Source: an uncultured Verrucomicrobiota bacterium
Lineage (GTDB): Bacteria > Verrucomicrobiota > Verrucomicrobiia > Limisphaerales > UBA9464
DNA length: 20,591 nucleotides
Assembly: GCA_903925515.1 (NCBI GenBank)
Contig: CAIYFP010000375.1
Span: forward strand, 1-20,591
Reading direction: 5' to 3'
In this document: positions 14,753 to 20,591 of the stretch, piece after piece
How positions within the stretch are numbered: position 1 is the stretch's first letter
How the letters are laid out: every line of letters starts with the position of its first letter
The notes under the pieces: generated by a model
Databases searched by the model: none
Told to the model about the DNA's origin: nothing
What the model saw: only the letters and a program-made list of their open reading frames with translations
Position numbers and translations under genes: made by a program

Positions 14753-15823
14753 ATGTCGAAGCGTCCTTGGAGCCCGCAGTTGCCCGTCATGGCGCGGCGC
14801 GCCTTCATGCACGTGCTTGCGAGCTCTGTCATGGGCACGGGTTCGCTCATGGCCCGGCGTCAGGACGAGCTCGCCGACCTGCTGGAGGCCGCGCGTGGAT
14901 GGGCCAAGGAAAACCTCAACGACGACGCCAACGCCCTCATCCAAGGGTTGGCGGAAGGATCCCCCGCGAAGGTTCGGTCGGCAGTCGCGGCCATGGAACG
15001 GGGGTTTCGCGGCGACAAGGTGCTCGACATCGCCAGGCTCCGGGTGGTCGCCGACGCATTGCTGCCGGCGCTTGGCCGGTTCGAGGAGACGGCACCCTAT
15101 GTCCCGTGGCTGCGAACGCGACTCGACTATTTCGACGCGGCCGATGCATGGGCCGCCAGCAAGCCCGCAGGAGGCGTCACGGTGACCGCCCCTCCGCCCC
15201 AGCCCGCTCGATCCGGGCAACCTGCGCGCAATCCCACCAACGCCGTTCCCGCGACGATGCCGTCGCCGCAGGCGGGTCCCAGGGCGACGTCGGTCGCCGG
15301 GAACCCGACGGCCTCGGCGCAACGGTCTGTCTGGGGCCGGCTGTATTCGAGGAGGCCGGCACCGGCCGGCGCGGAGGCGATGGCGGCGCGGCTCAAGCCG
15401 GTGTTTGCCGCGTCGGGCGCACCTCGGGAGCTCGTGTGGCTTGCGGAGGTGGAATCGTCCTTCAACCCCAACGCCACGAGCCCGGCCGGGGCGGTGGGCT
15501 TGTTCCAGCTCATGCCCCAGACCGCCCGGGGCCTTGGCCTTTCGACCACCCTCCCGGACGAACGCCGCGACCCGGAGAAGTCAGCCCGGGCCGCGGCGCG
15601 GCATCTTGCGGGCCTGCGCAAGCGGATGGGCGACTGGCGGCTGGCGTTGGCATCCTACAACGCGGGCGAGGGCCGCATCCGGGACGTCCTGCAACGGGAG
15701 AAGGCGCGGACCTTCGACGCCATCGCGCCCCGCCTGCCAGCCGAGACGCAGTTCTACGTGCCCAAGTTCGAGGCGGTCCTTCGCCGGCGTGAAGGCAAGG
15801 GCATCGAGCAACTCTCTCCCTAG
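14753..15823 (+). CDS. SLT-type lytic transglycosylase (MltD-like catalytic domain)
   Basis: 356 residues. It cleaves the MurNAc-GlcNAc bond of peptidoglycan. The C-terminal catalytic domain holds Glu234 in the ES motif (AEVESSFNPNA), then SPAGAVGLFQLMPQTARG, LALASYNAGEGRI and ETQFYVPKFEAV, all typical of family 1 MltD-like enzymes. The N-terminal region has a helical domain (about 35-130) and a Pro/Ala-rich linker. RRAFMHVLASSVMGTGSLMA is a signal-like stretch, possibly twin-arginine; ATG 14789 would place it at the very N-terminus and is a credible alternative start. MltD normally carries its own LysM repeats; here LysM is on a separate protein 1.1 kb upstream. The last base of the stop codon is also the first base of the 15823-16056 element. 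Confidence 0.9.
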   Translation: MSKRPWSPQLPVMARRAFMHVLASSVMGTGSLMARRQDELADLLEAARGWAKENLNDDANALIQGLAEGSPAKVRSAVAAMERGFRGDKVLDIARLRVVADALLPALGRFEETAPYVPWLRTRLDYFDAADAWAASKPAGGVTVTAPPPQPARSGQPARNPTNAVPATMPSPQAGPRATSVAGNPTASAQRSVWGRLYSRRPAPAGAEAMAARLKPVFAASGAPRELVWLAEVESSFNPNATSPAGAVGLFQLMPQTARGLGLSTTLPDERRDPEKSARAAARHLAGLRKRMGDWRLALASYNAGEGRIRDVLQREKARTFDAIAPRLPAETQFYVPKFEAVLRRREGKGIEQLSP

Positions 15824-16056
15824 TGTCGTGTCTCACAAAGGGCTCGTGTTTCGCCGCGAGGGATTTTCGTGTCCAACGAGGAGCGAGCCACGACGAGGGA
15901 CGCGAAAAGAGCCGCGGCCCTTCGGGTTGCTCCAAGAATGCCCCGGGGCTTCGTGGTTCGTCCGTCCCAGACCGCTGCGGGTAGGCTCCGTCCTCACGCC
16001 TTGCCCCGGGGCATTCTTGGAGCAACCCAACACCAGCGATTGGTGAGACACGACAC
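15823..16056. repeat. Nested inverted-repeat element with 14-bp terminal repeats
   Basis: About 234 bp. The ends are perfect 14-bp inverted repeats, GTGTCGTGTCTCAC (15823-15836) and GTGAGACACGACAC (16043-16056). Inside are a 10-of-11 hairpin (TTTTCGTGTCC at 15864-15874 with GGACGCGAAAA at 15898-15908) and a perfect 26-bp inverted repeat (15924-15949 and 16003-16028, core CTCCAAGAATGCCCCGGGG) around a 53-bp centre. No protein frame is recognisable. It looks like a MITE-like non-autonomous mobile element or a structured RNA. I see no clear target-site duplication. Confidence 0.75.
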
Positions 16057-16099
16057 GAGGGGCGACGCCTCCGCGGCCTCTCCGGCCGCCAAGGACCTT

Positions 16100-17584
16100 T
16101 CAGCGCATCGGGTGCAGGATCCCGTCCAAGGGCGTCCAGCGCGGCCCGAGCCCCGCCGCCATCTCATTCAACGGGTTCCGCATGCGATGCCGGAAGTACA
16201 CGCCCTGCAACACCCCCACCCCCGCGCCGGCGAAGCAAACCAACATCAATCCCGTCGGCACCAACACCACCCCCAGCACCACCCAGAGCGTCGCCGTCGT
16301 CATCGATCGCCGAGTCAATCCTATCCATGCCCCCGCGTGCACCAACCACGGCAACTGCGACGCGTCCGCCGAAAGGTTCACAAAAACAACACCCCACGCC
16401 CAATCCTCCATCTGTAGCATGGCCCAGGCCAACGCCGCCCCGTGCACCGTCAGCACCGGCCCCATCCAGCCCGCCATCGCCTCCCGCCAGAACCGTCTCA
16501 TGAACCCGTCCCCGCCCACCGGCGTGGTCAGGAGCATCTCCAGCATCCCCGACGTCCGTCCCTCATGGAAGAACCGCGCCAACTCCCATGCATACAGCGC
16601 CCGTTGCCATGCCGACGCCCCCACCAACCCAAGCCCCACCATCAACCCCCAATTCCTTCCCGCCACCCCGGCCCACGCCGCCGCACAGACCAACGCCAAT
16701 CCGCCCCATGCCAGCATCGGCCCCAGCCAACGCATCCAACCCGAGGCGCCCGCCAGCCGCGCCACCCGTTGCTCCCCGTTCCACGCACGCTCCCATCGCA
16801 CCGCACGGGGCCGGCCCCTTCGCGCGCCTGCGCCGCCTGCCTTGCGCTCGCCCCGGCGCAGGTGGAATCGCGCCCATGCCAGGAACAACCATCCCAACCC
16901 ATGGCTCGCCACAAGCCCAATCCACGAATCCCCCGGCAACCAACCCACGTTCGGACGCCATGCCGCCACCCCCATCATCGGGGCCAGCCATGACGTCGCC
17001 CGCGCCGCCAACGTCCACCCGATCCAGTGCATCACGCCCGCCATCCATGGCAGCAGCCCATGCACCGCCAGCCCCAGCAACAGGCCCAGCACCCACGTCC
17101 CCAGCGGCGTTCGTCCCAGCGCCGACGCCGCCAAACCCATCGCCAACGACACGAACAACAGGTTCAACACCCCCGCCGCCGCCCATGCGACGTCCTGCGC
17201 CCCTGGCCCGCCCACAAGGAACCCAATCGACGCCACCGGCAGCGTCGCCAGCAGGAATTGCCCGGCCACGATCCCCGCCGCCGCGAGCTTTCCAAGCAAC
17301 ACGTCCGACGGCCCGAGGGGTGTCAGGAAGAGCAGGTCCAGGGTCCCCTCCCGCCGTTCCCGGCCCACCACGTCCAACGTCAGCAGCAAGCCCCCGAACA
17401 TCGCCAGCAAGGCCGTCCATACCTCGCACGCGCGGAAGAACCCGAGGCCATCCATCGCGCCCGGTCCGCCCACCCACAGCAAGGGCAGCAACAACGGCGA
17501 CGCCATGGCCATGCGGCCCCATGACACCCACGATGGCCGCGCCAGCTTGCGCAGCTCCGCCTCGATGACCGGCCACGGTTGCAT
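16100..17584 (-). CDS. ABC-2 type transporter permease with duplicated motif (second of a pair)
   Basis: 494 residues with at least ten hydrophobic segments. The ABC-2 permease hallmark ERREGTLDLLFLTPL, with LLGK after it, is at about 75-100, and a degenerate second copy, EGRTSGMLEMLLTTPV, is at about 340-366, suggesting a tandem fusion or duplication of two half-permeases. A basic, probably cytoplasmic stretch (RRGERKAGGAGARRGRPR) separates the halves. ATG 17584 is preferred over GTG 17587: GAGGA (17595-17591) sits at good spacing, and the ATG shares its A with the upstream TGA, indicating tight translational coupling. It probably forms a heterodimeric channel with the preceding permease; the cargo is unknown. 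Confidence 0.8.
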   Translation of the reverse strand: MQPWPVIEAELRKLARPSWVSWGRMAMASPLLLPLLWVGGPGAMDGLGFFRACEVWTALLAMFGGLLLTLDVVGRERREGTLDLLFLTPLGPSDVLLGKLAAAGIVAGQFLLATLPVASIGFLVGGPGAQDVAWAAAGVLNLLFVSLAMGLAASALGRTPLGTWVLGLLLGLAVHGLLPWMAGVMHWIGWTLAARATSWLAPMMGVAAWRPNVGWLPGDSWIGLVASHGLGWLFLAWARFHLRRGERKAGGAGARRGRPRAVRWERAWNGEQRVARLAGASGWMRWLGPMLAWGGLALVCAAAWAGVAGRNWGLMVGLGLVGASAWQRALYAWELARFFHEGRTSGMLEMLLTTPVGGDGFMRRFWREAMAGWMGPVLTVHGAALAWAMLQMEDWAWGVVFVNLSADASQLPWLVHAGAWIGLTRRSMTTATLWVVLGVVLVPTGLMLVCFAGAGVGVLQGVYFRHRMRNPLNEMAAGLGPRWTPLDGILHPMR

Positions 17585-19179
17585 CACGAATCCTCGCGTC
17601 CCTCGTCCCGGGCCCGGCGCGGCCTTCGTTCAAACGGCAGCGGCGGCGGCGACCGGGGCACCCAGGGCTTCAAGCCTTCCCCCTGCAACCGTTGCGCCAC
17701 CCACCAGCCATCGCGGCGTTCCCATCGGCTTCGCACGCCCGCCACGAGGTCGCGCAACGGTATTCCCAGCTTGTTGGACGCCCACCCATTCAACAGCGGC
17801 GGGATCGCGAGCCCGATGCAGCAAGGCCATTCCAGCAGCGTGCCCGCCACCACCAACAGCCCGAACGTCTTCACGAACGCCATCGCCGGCCTTCGCTCCG
17901 TCAATGCAAACCAAAGCCCCACCTGCGGCATCGACATCAGTTGCAGCACCATGCCCACCGGCAGCGTCATGCCGTAGATGGGCCCAAGATTTCCAAGGCC
18001 CAGCACGGGCATCGCCGCGCCCGAAACCAGCACCGGTCCAAGGAACCGACCCCGCAGGTGCCGCGCCAGTCCCTCCCGGAAGTCCGCGTCCCGCAACGGC
18101 GTCGCCAGCAACAACTCCAACGACCCGTCCCGCCGTGCCTCCGACACAAACGACGTCGCCTCCCATGCCGCCATCCCCAGCAACACCACCGCGCACGCCA
18201 AAATCCAAAGCGTCGTGGGCGCGCCACCCCCCGGCCCGCGCAACCCCGGAAACTTGAGGACAAGTCCACCCGTCCATCCCAACAGCGCCATCGCCCACGC
18301 CGCCGCAGGCGAGACGCCCCGGCCGCTCACCCACGCCCGCACCGGGTCCCGGTCCAGCCATCCCGACGCGATGCCCCGACGCCGCCGTCCCTCCACCGGC
18401 GCGTCGCACGCGCGACCCCATCCCCGCCTCACGTTCCATCCCGCGAACGCCAGCATCGACCAGCCCATGGCATGGGAGCCCGCCAGCGTCGCGACGAATC
18501 CCGGCCCGCCCTCGTTCAGGGGCGCAAACTCCGACGCCTTCACGAAGGCCAGCCCCGGTGACACCACCCCCGGCCAGAGCCATGCCCCGCTTCCCGTCGT
18601 TGTCGCCGCGCCCTTCGCGAGCATGGGGATGCCGATGTTCAACCATCCCGTGGCGAACAGCGTCATCCCGGCCGCACGTCCCGCGCCATGGCACGTGGCC
18701 GACACGGCCAAACCCGTGGCCGTGCCGACGAACAATCCGTTGAGCAACGCCGCCGTCGTTCGCCAGAACTCACCCGCCGTCACGCCGCCCAGAAACCATG
18801 CGATGGCAAGCACCGGGAACACTCCCGCCAGCCCGTACAACGCGTTCAGCCCGTGCGCCACGAACTTCCCCGACACCACGTCCAGCCCGTCCAGCTCCGT
18901 CAGGAACAAGAACCCCAGCGTCCCGTCTCGGCGCTCCATCGAGAGCGCGTCCGATGCAATCAGGGCCCCGCCAAGCATGCCCATGAAGGCGCAACCCCAT
19001 GAAAGTGTCGTGAACAAGAATCGTCCCCCTTGGCCGCCCGCGCCCGTGAAGCTCACGAACACCAGCACCAGCAACGTCACTCCCGCCCCTGCCAAGGCAG
19101 CCCACACGCGCGCCCGGCGCATCCCCGGACGACGCGTCGCCGACAGCAGCTCTCGATGTGCCACGGGCAGGAAGGTCAT
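17584..19179 (-). CDS. ABC-2 type transporter permease with duplicated motif (first of a pair)
   Basis: 531 residues from ATG 19179, which yields the N-terminus MTFLPVAHRELLSATRRP typical of ABC-2 permeases; a longer frame to 19257 has no family character. Many membrane segments are seen. The family motif occurs twice, MERRDGTLGFLFLTEL with VVSGK at about 81-105 and EARRDGSLELLLATPL at about 347-365, as in its partner gene. The C-terminus is a basic Pro/Arg-rich cytoplasmic tail. No ATPase gene is adjacent: upstream is a divergent prepilin gene, so the ATPase must lie elsewhere (the ABC ATPase at 7454-8521 is import-type and is an unlikely partner). No good ribosome-binding site is seen. Confidence 0.8.
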   Translation of the reverse strand: MTFLPVAHRELLSATRRPGMRRARVWAALAGAGVTLLVLVFVSFTGAGGQGGRFLFTTLSWGCAFMGMLGGALIASDALSMERRDGTLGFLFLTELDGLDVVSGKFVAHGLNALYGLAGVFPVLAIAWFLGGVTAGEFWRTTAALLNGLFVGTATGLAVSATCHGAGRAAGMTLFATGWLNIGIPMLAKGAATTTGSGAWLWPGVVSPGLAFVKASEFAPLNEGGPGFVATLAGSHAMGWSMLAFAGWNVRRGWGRACDAPVEGRRRRGIASGWLDRDPVRAWVSGRGVSPAAAWAMALLGWTGGLVLKFPGLRGPGGGAPTTLWILACAVVLLGMAAWEATSFVSEARRDGSLELLLATPLRDADFREGLARHLRGRFLGPVLVSGAAMPVLGLGNLGPIYGMTLPVGMVLQLMSMPQVGLWFALTERRPAMAFVKTFGLLVVAGTLLEWPCCIGLAIPPLLNGWASNKLGIPLRDLVAGVRSRWERRDGWWVAQRLQGEGLKPWVPRSPPPLPFERRPRRARDEGREDS

Positions 19180-19261
19180 CGCCCGCGCAGCGTCACAGCC
19201 CCCGAACGGGAAAACGAGCCCCTTCCCGCCCATGCCCCGGCGCGCCAGCCGAGCCAAGAAG

Positions 19262-19273
19262 TTGCCATGGCAA
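19262..19273. promoter_or_regulatory. 12-bp perfect palindrome in a divergent promoter region
   Basis: TTGCCATGGCAA lies between the permease pair and the prepilin-like gene, in the 175-bp divergent intergenic region. It could be an operator, but the CATGG core is frequent in this genome, so chance is possible. Confidence 0.25.
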
Positions 19274-19354
19274 GGGATCCTCCGGCGGGAAAATTAGGGT
19301 TGATCACGGGGTTGGGATGGCGCCCCATGAAGGAGATTTTCACCGCCCCCCGCC

Positions 19355-20140
19355 ATGAAACGCACGCGTCGTTCCGCCTTCACGTTGATCGAGCTGCTGG
19401 TGGTCATCGCCATCATCGCGATCCTTGCAAGCATGCTTCTCCCCGCGCTGGGCAAGTCCAAGACCAAGGCCCAGGGCATCGCCTGCCTCAACAACCTGAA
19501 GCAACTCGGCCTCGCATGGTGCATGTACGCCGACGACAACTCCGAGAAGCTCGTCCCCAACGGCACCGGGGCGCAGATCGGCTGGGTCGAGGGCTGGATG
19601 CCCACGGCGCAGGACGCCACCAACGTCAACCTGCTGCGAGCCCCGCGCGGCATGCTCTGGAAGTACAACGAGTCCCTCGGCATCTACAAGTGCCCCGCCG
19701 ACCGCAGCACCGCGCGCGTTGGCACACGGGCCATCCCGCGCGTCCGCTCCATCTCCATGAACGGCAACATGAACGGGGCGAGCTGGTACACCGACGAGAT
19801 CAAGAACAGCCATGTCACGTTCCGGAAGTCCTCCGACATCACCCGGCCCTCCCCGTCCGAGGCGTTCGTGTTCCTGGACGAGCACCCGGACGGGATCGAC
19901 GACGGCTACTTCCTCGTGTTCGTCAACCGTCGCCAGCTTTGGGGCAACCTGCCCGCCAACTACCACAACGGCGCCTGCGGGTTCGCCTTCGCGGACAACC
20001 ACGCTGAGATCCGCAAGTGGCTCGACCCCGACACCCTGTCCAAGAAGATTCTCGGGAATCCCAAGGGACCCCGCGACGTCCCATGGATCCAGGTCCGCAC
20101 CAGCGCCCCGCTCAAGGCCGACGCTCCATGGCCGCCTTGA
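19355..20140 (+). CDS. Prepilin-like (type II secretion/type IV pilin-like) protein with H-x9-D motif
   Basis: 261 residues. It opens with a short basic leader and FTLIELLVVIAIIAIL, the prepilin N-methylation segment and single membrane/polymerisation helix, with Glu5 of the mature form present. Odd: the residue before the cleavage site is Ala (RRSAFTLIE) rather than the usual Gly. The globular domain contains two Cys (AWCMYADDN, YKCPADRS) and ends with YHNGACGFAFADNHAEIRKW, a His-x9-Asp motif with DN instead of DG, characteristic of the large PVC H-X9-DG pseudopilin-like families. ATG 19355 gives the standard leader; AAGGAG at 19328-19333 is too far away to be its ribosome-binding site. It probably acts in the periplasm or at the surface; a specific role is unknown. 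Confidence 0.9.
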   Translation: MKRTRRSAFTLIELLVVIAIIAILASMLLPALGKSKTKAQGIACLNNLKQLGLAWCMYADDNSEKLVPNGTGAQIGWVEGWMPTAQDATNVNLLRAPRGMLWKYNESLGIYKCPADRSTARVGTRAIPRVRSISMNGNMNGASWYTDEIKNSHVTFRKSSDITRPSPSEAFVFLDEHPDGIDDGYFLVFVNRRQLWGNLPANYHNGACGFAFADNHAEIRKWLDPDTLSKKILGNPKGPRDVPWIQVRTSAPLKADAPWPP

Positions 20141-20189
20141 AAGGCCGCGTCGTCAGGAAGCCTTGCGCCAGCCCAAGCCGGCCCTCGCC

Positions 20190-20591
20190 TCAGGGGTCGG
20201 CCGCTGAATCGACGGGGGTTGGCCCCGGATGGCTCGTTCGCTCCACCATTTCGACCTCCCCGGGCCCGAGCCCGAACAACTCGTGCGTCAGCGCGTCGAT
20301 TTGCCGGTCGGTGGCCGCCATCGCGTTCCTCAACACGTCCCGCTCCGTCCCCTCCCTTGCGTCACGCAGCCTCGGCGCCAAGGACAGCATCTTCTCCACC
20401 CACCCCACCAACTGGTCGTGCCGCGCCTTGTCGCCAGGAATCGAAAGGTCAAGGCGGGGGATGGGAATCGAAAGCAACGCCTCCTTTTTCACCTTCGGGA
20501 ACGTCTTCTTCTGGTCGTAGAAGTGGTGAAGCCAGAACCAACGCCCCGTGGAGGACAGCATGATGCCGAGGACGAACTCCAACCGCATCGA
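20190..20591 (-). CDS. C-terminal end of a probable restriction-modification methylase/specificity protein (cut by window edge)
   Basis: Only the last 133 codons are in the window; the frame is open to the right edge, and the Met at 20588 is unlikely to be the true start. HHFYDQKKTFPKVKKEALLSIPIP resembles the target-recognition (TaqI-like/Eco57I-type) domain of DNA adenine methylases and type IIG enzymes. It is followed by a predicted coiled coil (DKARHDQLVGWVEKMLSLAPRL) and RQIDALTHELFGL, the usual end of these proteins. The methylase catalytic motifs would lie outside the window. It is convergent with the prepilin-like gene, 49 bp away. Confidence 0.75.
   Translation of the reverse strand, partial: SMRLEFVLGIMLSSTGRWFWLHHFYDQKKTFPKVKKEALLSIPIPRLDLSIPGDKARHDQLVGWVEKMLSLAPRLRDAREGTERDVLRNAMAATDRQIDALTHELFGLGPGEVEMVERTSHPGPTPVDSAADP

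Noticed and set aside
15823..16056. CRISPR array or simple terminator
   Set aside because: There are no regularly spaced direct repeats, and the structure is far larger than a terminator, with unique terminal inverted repeats and no T-tract.
15869..16417. Open frame crossing the nested-palindrome element
   Set aside because: It spans the inverted repeats and runs antisense into the permease gene, with no protein-like pattern.
16182..18257. A 691-codon Pro/Ala/Ser-rich + strand frame
   Set aside because: It is antisense to the permease pair; the composition is that of a reverse-strand shadow.

Overview
The window is about 65-70% GC, densely coded, and most likely from a Verrucomicrobiota bacterium or a close PVC-superphylum relative. 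The best evidence is the gene content: a large PVC-type membrane-bound dehydrogenase with a C-terminal heme-binding (CxxCH) domain, a PQQ-like beta-propeller protein with inserted EF-hands, a prepilin-like protein with an H-x9-D motif, and an outer-membrane porin indicating a diderm envelope. No rRNA, tRNA, CRISPR array or transposase gene was seen.

Layout. 1-4952 (+): a HAD-IIB phosphatase, then a tight cluster of an exported PQQ-like propeller protein, a secreted alpha/beta-hydrolase (prolyl-oligopeptidase/esterase type) split by an apparent frameshift, and a small membrane protein whose start overlaps the hydrolase stop. 4946-7402 (-): an Isc iron-sulfur cluster module in the order iscR, iscU, iscS. 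It has two matching inverted repeats around a possible promoter and a terminator-like hairpin between iscU and iscS. The IscS-like protein keeps the catalytic Cys and the IscU-binding tail but lacks the PLP-binding Lys. 7454-9770 (-): a porin with a textbook terminator, then an ABC ATPase without a partner permease.

9978-12971 (+): the large dehydrogenase-like cytochrome c protein. 12972-13638 is a 667-bp gene-free stretch full of hairpins. 13639-15823 (+): a cell-wall cluster of a LysM/coiled-coil protein, a small membrane protein with an overlapping start, and an SLT-type lytic transglycosylase. Together the first and last resemble a split MltD. 15823-16056 is a striking nested-palindrome element that begins on the last base of the transglycosylase stop codon. 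16100-19179 (-): two translationally coupled ABC-2 type permeases, each with two copies of the same family motif, but no ATPase beside them. 19355-20140 (+): a prepilin-like protein. 20190 to the right edge (-): the C-terminal end of a probable restriction-modification methylase/specificity protein.

The most unusual items are the IscS-like protein with three altered PLP-site residues inside an otherwise normal Isc module, the paired 19-bp operators and Cys-rich tail of its Rrf2 regulator, and the nested inverted-repeat element.
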